Shown here: piece after piece, positions 55,751 through 64,000 of the stretch
How positions within the stretch are numbered: the first letter of the stretch is position 1
How the letters are laid out: each line of letters begins with the position of its first letter
Source: Tragulus kanchil
Taxonomy: Eukaryota; Chordata; Mammalia; Artiodactyla; Tragulidae
DNA: 64,000 nt
Assembly (NCBI GenBank): GCA_022376925.1
Contig: JAIOJX010000002.1
Span: forward strand, 135,480,831-135,544,830
Direction of reading: 5' to 3'
Position numbers and translations under genes: made by a program
The notes under the pieces: generated by a model
The model's input: only the letters and a program-made list of their open reading frames with translations
Databases searched by the model: none
What the model was told of the DNA's origin: nothing

Positions 55751-56478
55751 TGAAAGAAACATTAGGAAAAAAGACATTGGAAAATATTGGGTTGAACCAC
55801 ATGAAACTGACATGCTTCTGTAACAGCTTTTTTGAGATCTAATTCACAGACTCTACAATTTCACACTTTCAACATGTACAATATAATGGCTTAAATATAT
55901 TTACAGACTTGTGCAACCATCACCATAATCAATTTTAGAACATTTTCCCTACCCTAAGAAGAAACCCCAATATCCATTGTCCCCTACCCCAGTTCACCAG
56001 TTCTCGCCATCCTGGCCCTAAGCAACCACTAATCTACTTTGTGACTCTATGGACTTGCGTTTTCTGGACATTTCATATAAGTGGAATCATGTATTAATAA
56101 TATATGATCTTTCCCAAACAGCTTCTTTCACTTAGGGTAACGTGTTCAAGATCCACTCATGTCGTAGGTGGTATTGGTACTTCATTCCTTTTTATGGCTA
56201 GATCATATCCCATTGGACAAATAGACCACATTTCTTTATGCACTGACCAGTCAGTAGACATTTGAGTTATTTCTGCATTTTGACTATTATAAATAGAACT
56301 GTTGAACATATTGGTGTACAGATGATCATGTGGACACACGTTTTTATTTCCCTTAGATGTCTACTTAGAAGTGAAGTTGATGGGTCATCTGGTAACTCTA
56401 TGTTTACTTTTTTGAGGAGCTGCTAGACTGTTTTCAAAGTGGCGGCACTGCTTTACATTTTCATTCTTGTCAGCACTT

Positions 56479-56886
56479 GGTGTTTTTTTTTTTTCCTCTA
56501 AGTCTTCATTTGTTTTCATCCATCTTTACTCTTTGTTACATGGCAAATTAGTAGCAGGGACAGGCTTGAAATCTAGATCCAACACCAAAGACTTCCTTCC
56601 ACTAGGCTTTATTCTACTGCTTCTCAAATCAGGGACTCTATGCCTCCTGATGCCCAGAGACGTAGCCCAGCAGTAACTCCAATGTAGTGGCCCACTCCCA
56701 CCGCAGTGGTCTCTCTTGTTAAAGAGCACTAGCTCTGGGCGCATGTGCAGCAGAGCACTGGCTTGTAATTGGACACGCTGGTCCAGCCGCTCCGCAGCAC
56801 GTGGGATCCTCCCAGGCCAGGGATCGAATCAGTGCCCCTTGCACTTGTAAAGCGGACTCTTTACCCACTGGACCACCAGGGAAGCT
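56479..56886 (-). mobile_element. Long CHR/ART2-like SINE with foreign segment
   Basis: Antisense SINE flanked by 'cagcacttg' at about 56472-56480 and 56887-56895. Poly-T and 'cttcatttgttttcatccat' are followed by a non-SINE segment (56535-56698), after which the SINE resumes as 'cactcccaccgcagtggtct' to 'ggaccaccagggaagct'. Confidence 0.85.
56535..56698 (+). other. Segment homologous to 52748-52877, inside a SINE
   Basis: 'gcaaattagtagcagggaca', 'aatcagggactctatgcctc' and 'gcccagagacgtagcccagc' match unique sequence about 3.8 kb upstream with roughly a base change per 15. It keeps about 25 extra central bases that fit the MIR pattern. It replaces about 10 bases of the SINE body. Confidence 0.75.
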
Positions 56887-58978
56887 CAGCACTTGTTATT
56901 GTCCATCTTTCTTTGTTGTAGCAATTCTGGGACAGTGTGAAATGATACTTTTTTGATTTTTTTTTCATTATCCTTGTGACTAATGATATTGAGCATATTT
57001 TCATGTGTTTATTGGCTATTTGTCTTGAAGAAATGTCATACAAATCCTTTGCACATTTCTCACTTGAGTTATGCATCTTTTTTAATTCAAGGATAATTGA
57101 TTTACAATATTGTGTTAGTTTCAGGTGTCGTGCAAAGTAATTCAGTTATATATATATATATGTATATATTCTTTTCCATTATAGGTTATTACCAGATATC
57201 TAATATAGCTCCCTGTGCTATACAGTAGGTCCTTGTTGTTTATCCATTTTAAAATATAGTAGTTTGTATCTTCTCTGGTGGCTCAGATGGTAAAGAGTCT
57301 GCCTGCCATGCAGGAGACCCAGGCTCGATCCCTGGGTCAGGAAGATCCCCTGGAAAAGGGACTGGCTATCCACTCCAGTATTTTTGCCTGGACTATCCCA
57401 TGGCCAGAGAAGCCTGGTGGGCTATAGTTCATGGGGTCACAAAGAACTGGACACGACTGAGTGATTAACACTACTACTTGTTTGTATCTGTTAATCCCAG
57501 ACTCCTAATCGATACCTCTCCTTCCCCTTTAGTAACCATAAGTTTGTTTTCTATGTCTTTGGGTCTATTTCTATTTTATAAAAGAAGTTCCTCTGTATCA
57601 TTATTTTAGATTCCACAAACAAGTGATGTAATATGATATTTTTCTTTCTCTGTCTGATTTATGTCACTTAGTATGCTAATCTCTAGGTCCATCCATGTTG
57701 CTGCAAATGGCATTATTTCACTCTTTGCTAGGCTGAGTAATATTCCAACATATGTTCCATCTTCTCTATCTGTTCATCTGTCAATAGACACTCAGGTTGC
57801 TTCCATGTCTTGGCTATTGTAAATAGTGCTGCTGTGACATTCTGTATCTTTTCAAGTTAGAGGGACCAAACAGGTTGCACGCTGTTTTCCCAGCCGCTCC
57901 GCAGCACGTGGGATCCTCCCAGGCCAGGGATCGAATCAGTGCCCCTTGCACTTGTAAAGCGGACTCTTTACCCACTGGACCACCAGGGAAGCTCAGCACT
58001 TGTTATTGTCCATCTTTCTTTGTTGTAGCAATTCTGGGACAGTGTGAAATGATACTTTTTTGATTTTTTTTTCATTATCCTTGTGACTAATGATATTGAG
58101 CATATTTTCATGTGTTTATTGGCTATTTGTCTTGAAGAAATGTCATACAAATCCTTTGCACATTTCTCACTTGAGTTATGCATCTTTTTTAATTCAAGGA
58201 TAATTGATTTACAATATTGTGTTAGTTTCAGGTGTCGTGCAAAGTAATTCAGTTATATATATATATATGTATATATTCTTTTCCATTATAGGTTATTACC
58301 AGATATCTAATATAGCTCCTGTGCTATACAGTAGGTCCTTGTTGTTTATCCATTTTAAAATATAGTAGTTTGTATCTTCTCTGGTGGCTCAGATGGTAAA
58401 GAGTCTGCCTGCCATGCAGGAGACCCAGGCTCGATCCCTGGGTCAGGAAGATCCCCTGGAAAAGGGACTGGCTATCCACTCCAGTATTTTTGCCTGGACT
58501 ATCCCATGGCCAGAGAAGCCTGGTGGGCTATAGTTCATGGGGTCACAAAGAACTGGACACGACTGAGTGATTAACACTACTACTTGTTTGTATCTGTTAA
58601 TCCCAGACTCCTAATCGATACCTCTCCTTCCCCTTTAGTAACCATAAGTTTGTTTTCTATGTCTTTGGGTCTATTTCTATTTTATAAAAGAAGTTCCTCT
58701 GTATCATTATTTTAGATTCCACAAACAAGTGATGTAATATGATATTTTTCTTTCTCTGTCTGATTTATGTCACTTAGTATGCTAATCTCTAGGTCCATCC
58801 ATGTTGCTGCAAATGGCATTATTTCACTCTTTGCTAGGCTGAGTAATATTCCAACATATGTTCCATCTTCTCTATCTGTTCATCTGTCAATAGACACTCA
58901 GGTTGCTTCCATGTCTTGGCTATTGTAAATAGTGCTGCTGTGAACATTGGGGTACGTGTATCTTTTCAAGTTAGAGGG
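56783..58978. repeat. Tandem duplication 18 (unit about 1.11 kb)
   Basis: Copy 1 is 56783-57864 and copy 2 is 57890-58978. Copy 1 is corrupted at its end ('gctgtgacattctgtatc' where copy 2 keeps the L1 reading 'gctgtgaacattggggtacg'). A 25-base filler follows. Only copy 2 continues into L1. Confidence 0.95.
57268..57482 (+). mobile_element. Bov-tA SINE
   Basis: 'tcttctctggtggctcagat' to 'ctggacacgactgagtgatt', inserted in the L1. Flanks 'gtttgtatc' are repeated at about 57262 and 57480. Repeated at about 58374-58588. Confidence 0.9.
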
Positions 58979-59564
58979 TTTTTTTTAAGTCTTCTTTGCA
59001 TATATGGCCAGGAGTGGGATTGCTAGATCATATGGTAATTTGATTGAGTTTTTCACGGAAACTCCATGTTATTCCCTATAGCAGCTGCACCAATTTACAT
59101 TCTCACCAGTGATATGGTAAGGTTCCCATTTCTCCACACCTCCAGCATTTATTCTTTGTAGACTTTGTAGACACCTCATTGTAGTTTAGATTTGCATTTC
59201 TCTAACAATGAGCAATGATGAGCATCTTTTCATGTGATTGTTGGTCATCCGTATGTCTTCTATGGAGAAATGTCTCCTTGGGTCTTCTGCCCATTTTTTT
59301 GATTGAGTTGTTTGGTTTCTTGATATTGAGTGGTGTGAGCCATTTGTATAATTTGAAAATTAAGCCCTTGATGGTTGCATTGTCTGCAAATATTTTCTTC
59401 CATTCCATAGGTTGCTTTTTTGTTTTGTTTATGGTTTCCTTTGCTGTGCAGAGTCATGTGTCCTTTTATTATTGAGTTCTAAGAGTTTCTTACATTCATT
59501 TTTCTAGATACAAGTCCTTCATCAGATGCAAGACTTGTACGTATTATTCCATTAAATGATGTGC

Positions 59565-59682
59565 TTTCCTGGTGGCTCAGCTGGTAAAGAATCCACCTGC
59601 ACTGCAGGAGACCCCAGTTCGATTCCTGAGCCATGAGACTCCCCTGGAGAAGTGAGAGGCTATCCACTCCTGTATTCTTTGG
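59565..59682 (+). mobile_element. Bov-tA SINE fragment
   Basis: Head 'gctttcctggtggctcagct' to 'ctatccactcctgtattctt'. It ends where the next Bov-tA begins. Confidence 0.85.
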
Positions 59683-59686
59683 GCTT

Positions 59687-59890
59687 CTCTAGTGGCTCAG
59701 CTGGTAAAAGAATCCACCTGCCATGTGGGAGACCTGGGCTTGATCCCTAGGTTAGAAAGATTCCCTGGAGGAGGGAATGGCAATTCACTCCAGTATTCTT
59801 GCCTAGAAAATTTCATGGATGGAGGAAGCTGGTGGGACTCAGTTCATGGGATTCCTAAGAGTCAGACACGACTGAGTGAGTAACACATTT
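59687..59890 (+). mobile_element. Bov-tA SINE
   Basis: 'gggcttctctagtggctcag' to 'gtcagacacgactgagtgag'. It sits head to tail behind the preceding fragment. Confidence 0.9.
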
Positions 59891-60435
59891 TTCCACACTT
59901 AAATTGGTAATCTTTTTCACTTTCTTGGTCATGTCCTTTGATGTACCAAAGTTTTTAATTCTAATGAACTCCACTTTATCTGTTTTGTTGTTATTTGGGC
60001 TTTTAGTGTCATCTCTAAGAAACTATTGCAAGACTCAAGATCTTAAAGATCTACGCCTCTGTTTTCTTCTAAGAGTTTTCCAGTTTTATGACTTTCTTAC
60101 ATTCAGATCTTTGATCCATCCTGAGTTCATGTTTGTATGTTCATAAGTTAGGAGTCAAGCCTCATTCCTTTGCATTTGACTATCCTGTTTTCCCAGCACC
60201 ATTCATTGAAAAGACTACTCTTTCACTCATTAAATTGTTTTAATATCCTTGGTAACAAATCAATTGACCATAAATGTGAGGGCTTACTTCCCAATTCTCA
60301 ATTCTATTCCACTGACCTATAGGTCTATCTTTATGTCAGTATCAAAGTGTTTAATTACTATATTCTGTAGTAAGTTTTGAAATCAAGAAATATGGGTCCT
60401 CTAAATTTGTGCCTTTTCTAAATGGTTCTGGCTAT

Positions 60436-60606
60436 TCTCAGTCAGTTTAGTTGCTCAGTCGTATCTGACTCTTTGCAACCCCCTGGATGGCAGCACACCA
60501 GGTTTCCCTTTCCTTCACCGTCTCCCATCTCCCAGAGCTTGTTCAAACTAGTGTCTGCTGATTCAGTGATGCCATTCAACCATCTTGTCCTCTGTTGTCC
60601 CTTAGT
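60436..60606 (-). mobile_element. BovB/Bov-A 3' fragment, antisense
   Basis: 'gtcagtttagttgctcagtc', 'ggatggcagcacaccaggtt', 'gattcagtgatgccattcaa', 'catcttgtcctctgttgtcc' match the antisense BovB end. Repeated at about 61509-61679. Confidence 0.85.
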
Positions 60607-62261
60607 CTAGGTCCCTTTTATTTCCATGTGCATTTTAGGATCCACTTGTCAATTTCTGTCATGAATCCAGCTGGTATATCCAGATTGTGTTCATTCTCTC
60701 CATCAGTTTCAGGAGTGTCGCCATCTTAACAGTATTTGGTGTTCTGAACGTCCTTCCAGCTATTTAAATCTTCTCCAGTGCAATCGCTATATTTGTAGTT
60801 GCAAAATAGTTGAATATTGACATTCAAGATTCATTTTTAACCTAATACATAGCAAAAAGAAAGTCAGCTTTTCCCGCAGAGCAAGTATAATGTTTGTATA
60901 CAAACCAGGATCTGGTAGCATCTTAAGACCTGTTTGCAACAAGGGTGGGTGGTTTCCTCTGGGGAGGGGTGTCAGAGTGGAAACTGAGAAGGGGATGTGT
61001 GGAGCTGTTGGCTTTTGTAGTTCATTCAGTTTTTTTTTTTTTTTCCATTTATTGAAATTTCTTATTTTATCAATTGTAAAGTAACCTCAGTAAACTGTAA
61101 AAAAAATTGGTTTTGGTATATAGTTGATTTATAATGTTGGGTTAGTTTCAGGTGTAAAGTGAATCAGTTATACATATATCCACTCTTTTAAAATTTTTTT
61201 CAGTTTATTTTTAGATTTTTTGGCTGTACTGAGTCTTCACTGCTGTTCATGGGCTTTCCCTAGTTGTGGAGACTAAGGGCTACTCCCAGACGCAATATCC
61301 ACTCTTTTTTTTTTTATTTTGGGCGGGGTCGGGTTGGGGAGGGAGGGACGGGGGCCACTTCTATTGGTCTTTCATTTGTCTATGTTCACCCATAGGTCTA
61401 TCTTTATGTCAGTATCAAAGTGTTTAATTACTATATTCTGTAGTAAGTTTTGAAATCAAGAAATATGGGTCCTCTAAATTTGTGCCTTTTCTAAATGGTT
61501 CTGGCTATTCTCAGTCAGTTTAGTTGCTCAGTCGTATCTGACTCTTTGCAACCCCCTGGATGGCAGCACACCAGGTTTCCCTTTCCTTCACCGTCTCCCA
61601 TCTCCCAGAGCTTGTTCAAACTAGTGTCTGCTGATTCAGTGATGCCATTCAACCATCTTGTCCTCTGTTGTCCCTTAGTCTAGGTCCCTTTTATTTCCAT
61701 GTGCATTTTAGGATCCACTTGTCAATTTCTGTCATGAATCCAGCTGGTATATCCAGATTGTGTTCATTCTCTCCATCAGTTTCAGGAGTGTCGCCATCTT
61801 AACAGTATTTGGTGTTCTGAACGTCCTTCCAGCTATTTAAATCTTCTCCAGTGCAATCGCTATATTTGTAGTTGCAAAATAGTTGAATATTGACATTCAA
61901 GATTCATTTTTAACCTAATACATAGCAAAAAGAAAGTCAGCTTTTCCCGCAGAGCAAGTATAATGTTTGTATACAAACCAGGATCTGGTAGCATCTTAAG
62001 ACCTGTTTGCAACAAGGGTGGGTGGTTTCCTCTGGGGAGGGGTGTCAGAGTGGAAACTGAGAAGGGGATGTGTGGAGCTGTTGGCTTTTGTAGTTCATTC
62101 AGTTTTTTTTTTTTTTTCCATTTATTGAAATTTCTTATTTTATCAATTGTAAAGTAACCTCAGTAAACTGTAAAAAAAATTGGTTTTGGTATATAGTTGA
62201 TTTATAATGTTGGGTTAGTTTCAGGTGTAAAGTGAATCAGTTATACATATATCCACTCTTT

Positions 62262-62365
62262 TAAAATTTTTTTCAGTTTATTTTTAGATTTTTTGGCTGT
62301 ACTGAGTCTTCACTGCTGTTCATGGGCTTTCCCTAGTTGTGGAGACTAAGGGCTACTCCCAGACG
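62262..62365 (-). mobile_element. Truncated CHR-2 SINE fragment in L1
   Basis: 'ggctgtactgagtcttcact', 'catgggctttccctagttgt', 'gagactaagggctactccca'. It stops at the next SINE's target site. Also at about 61189-61292. Confidence 0.75.
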
Positions 62366-62381
62366 CAATATCCACTCTTTT

Positions 62382-62698
62382 TTTTTTTTTTTTTTTATTT
62401 TGGGCGGGGGTCGGGTTGGGGAGGGAGGGGAGCGGGCGGGCCACTTCTATTGGTCTTTCATTTGTCTATGTTCACCCATCTTCGTTCTTTGGCTCCTGCG
62501 GGCCTCCCATCGCGGTGGCGTCTGTTGTCGCAGAGCGTCGGCTCTGGGCGCGTGCGCTCCAGAGCTCCGGCTTGGTGATTGGACACATCCGTCCAGCCGC
62601 TCCGCGGCACGTGGGATCTTCCCAGGCCAGGGCTCGAACTGGCGCCCCTTGCACTGCAAGGCGGTGTCCTTACCCACTGGACCACCAGGGGAAGCCCT
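62382..62698 (-). mobile_element. Long CHR/ART2-like SINE, GC-rich tail
   Basis: Antisense, with poly-T, the G-rich stretch (about 62400-62440), a CpG-rich body and 'ggaccaccaggggaagccct'. Flanked by 'caatatccactctttt' at 62366-62381 and 62699-62714, a 16-base target-site duplication. Among the youngest-looking copies. Confidence 0.93.
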
Positions 62699-62774
62699 CA
62701 ATATCCACTCTTTTTAGATTCTTTCCCCTATAGGTCATTATAGAGTATTGACTATCATGCAGCCTTTTTTGTTG

Positions 62775-63101
62775 TTTTTTAAAGATTGATTGACTGATTG
62801 ATTTTTGGATGCACTGGATCTTCCTTGCTGTGCGTGGGCTTTCTCTAGTTGTGCTGAGCAGAGGCTACTCTTCATTTCAAGTGCTTGGGCTTCTCACGGT
62901 ATGAGCTCCTCTTGTTACAGGCTGTAGGGAGCACAGGCCTCAGGAGCTGTGGCTCCCAGGCTCTTGAGCGCAGGCTCAGTTGCTGTGGCTCACAGGCTTA
63001 GTTGTTCCAGCCTATGCGGGATCATCCCAGACCAGGGATGGAAACCATGTCCCCTGCATTGACAGGCAGATTCTTAACCACTAGACCACCAGCAAAGCCC
63101 T
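62775..63101 (-). mobile_element. CHR-2 SINE
   Basis: Antisense, from 'aaagattgattgactgattg' and 'gtgcgtgggctttctctagt' to 'ctagaccaccagcaaagccc'. Confidence 0.88.
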
Positions 63102-63286
63102 CAGCATTTTTTTTTTCACAGTTCCTTTTATACATTGCTGTAGATGTACCCAAGAATTAAAACTAAGAAGTGTAAAGATTCCAAAGTGAAGACAATAGGA
63201 TAATATTCACAGGTAATTTAATTACGTATCTTTTCAATCCAAGATTACTATATTGGAAAATCTATTTTAAGATATCTCTTATACAG

Positions 63287-63560
63287 GGCTTCCCTGGTGG
63301 CCCACTGGGTAAAGAGTCCAACTTGCAGTGCAAGGGGCACTGGTTGGATCCCTGGCCTGGGAAGACCCCATGTGCCGCACAGTGGCTGGACCGGTGTATC
63401 CCATTACAAGCCAGCGCTCTGGAGCACGTGCACCCAGAGCTAGTGCTCTGCAATGAGGGAGGCCACACAGGCGGAAGAATAAAAATGGATGAAAAATAAA
63501 TAAATAAATAAATAAAAACAATAAAAAGAGGCCAAAATTTAAAAATATATTTAAAAAAAG
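63287..63560 (+). mobile_element. Long CHR/ART2-like SINE, A-rich tail
   Basis: Head 'ggcttccctggtggcccact', box B-like 'ctggttggatccctgg', (AAAT)n tail. Flanked by 'ctcttatacag' at 63276-63286 and 63561-63571. Confidence 0.92.
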
Positions 63561-63579
63561 CTCTTATACAGAATGAATT

Positions 63580-63955
63580 AAATCAGAAAGGTAGTTGGTT
63601 GCAGAACAAACATCTAAAATCAACAGCATTTTTATGTTTCAGAAAAAGAAAAACTAGAAGAAAAGTTCTGGACTCAAAAAGCACCAATACCCACTTTTAT
63701 AATGTCAGCCACCACAAAATGAAAGAAAACGGAAGAAGGAACAAATGAAAATACATACCGTGTTCATTAATAAGAAGATTTAGTGGAGTAAAGATACATA
63801 TGGTCTCCTAAATCAATCTTTATTTTTAACTTTGTATCAATAAAATTACACTATGAGGTTTTCTGGGAGTAGACTGAGTCTAAAGTTCAAATGGAAAAAT
63901 AAACAAGTGAGGCTAGCCAGGAAAATTTTGAAGAAGAAAAGTAATAAAGAAGGAT
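63580..63955 (+). mobile_element. L1 ORF2 fragment, sense
   Basis: 'gcagaacaaacatctaaaat', 'caatacccacttttataatg' and 'aagttcaaatggaaaaataa' with 'tagccaggaaaattttgaag' match degraded L1 ORF2 DNA. The orientation is opposite to the large L1 tract upstream. Confidence 0.7.
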
Positions 63956-63967
63956 TAACCCTAGTAG

Positions 63968-64000
63968 TGTGGTGGTTTAGTTGTTAAGTTGTGCTGGACT
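63968..64000 (-). mobile_element. Bov-tA SINE, cut by window edge
   Basis: 'gtggtggtttagttgttaag' and 'ttgtgctggact' are the antisense start of a Bov-type SINE. The rest lies outside the window. Confidence 0.7.

Larger units (their letters stand above)
55820..57070 (-). mobile_element. Old L1 (L1M-type), antisense, split by a SINE
   Basis: 'ttgagatctaattcacagac', 'accatcaccataatcaattt', 'gttcaagatccactcatgtc' up to 'tcattcttgtcagcacttg', then after the SINE 'gttattgtccatctttcttt' and 'atttctcacttgagttatgc'. The order fits antisense L1 ORF2/3' sequence. Confidence 0.75.
57075..60780 (-). pseudogene. L1 3' half, antisense, interrupted by SINEs
   Basis: From 'ttgatttacaatattgtgtt' (3' untranslated end) through 'gtccatccatgttgctgcaa' and 'gtaaatagtgctgctgtgaa' into ORF2 sequence ('ttgcatttctctaacaatga', 'gccattcattgaaaagac'-type blocks near 60200, and 'gtatcaaagtgtttaattac'). 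Stops and frameshifts abound. It contains two intact and one truncated Bov-tA and a BovB/Bov-A fragment. About 1.1 kb of its length is the duplication at 57890-58978. Confidence 0.85.
60319..62478. repeat. Tandem duplication 19 (unit about 1.07 kb)
   Basis: Copy 1 is 60319-61392 and copy 2 is 61392-62478, offset 1073. The end of copy 1 holds a corrupted SINE tail ('gagggacgggggccacttc' against 'gaggggagcgggcgggccacttc', and a T run about eight bases shorter). The SINE is completed only after copy 2. Confidence 0.95.

Noticed and set aside
2943..62478. Regularly spaced repeats as a CRISPR array or satellite
   Set aside because: Each 1.1 kb unit is a different sequence present two (sometimes three) times. 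There is no common repeat with unique spacers and no satellite monomer.
6546..63521. Dozens of 60-180 codon frames with proline-, serine- or arginine-rich peptides
   Set aside because: They fall in SINEs (Bov-tA, Bov-A2, CHR-2, long CHR/ART2 type), occur on both strands of the same element and recur wherever the SINE recurs. They are translations of repeats, not genes.

Overview
This window is non-coding ruminant nuclear DNA. I recognise no host protein-coding exon, rRNA gene or functional tRNA gene. The lineage call rests on repeats: tRNA-derived Bov-tA and Bov-A2 SINEs, CHR-2/ART2A-type SINEs, and 3' fragments of the BovB (RTE) LINE, which together point to a ruminant artiodactyl. The L1 3' ends are artiodactyl-like, and older mammalian repeats (MIR, L2, MER5, MER20, a Tigger-like element, an MLT2-like LTR) fill most of the rest. 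I cannot name the species. Nearly all open reading frames lie in SINE or LINE sequence.

The dominant structure is not a gene. There are 19 direct, adjacent, near-identical duplications of about 1.06-1.21 kb, with junctions near 4.05, 11.1, 15.2, 17.3, 19.6, 22.2, 24.0, 26.75, 33.1, 35.3, 37.7, 41.2, 44.0, 46.0, 48.7, 51.4, 53.65, 57.9 and 61.4 kb. They cut through repeats of every family without regard to repeat boundaries. Differences cluster at the inner junction, usually in the first tens of bases of the second copy, and at several loci the second copy is the one that departs from the repeat consensus. I read them mainly as unmerged overlapping contig ends (false duplications). Collapsing them would remove about 21 kb and leave about 43 kb.

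Layout: 0-9.9 kb holds SINEs, an L1 end, MER5 and MER20 remnants, a BovB end and a unique stretch at 9.37-9.85 kb with a perfect RFX X-box match. 10-28 kb is SINE-rich, with L1, BovB, MIR and L2 pieces and seven of the duplications. 28-34 kb contains the longest unique stretch (29.9-30.8 kb), with a small CpG-rich patch and a full CRE palindrome, followed by a decayed Tigger-like transposon. 34-42 kb has an MLT2-like LTR and nested SINEs. 42-47 kb has a BovB reverse-transcriptase remnant interrupted by a small retroposed insertion, then a 5'-truncated L1 with target-site duplication. 47-55 kb is SINE, MIR and MER5 material. 55-64 kb is a long antisense L1 tract broken by SINEs.

A second theme is a long (about 250-330 bp) CHR/ART2-like SINE subtype at 13 distinct loci, some with a GC-rich 3' tail and some with a short A-rich tail. 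I cannot match its body with certainty to a named subfamily.
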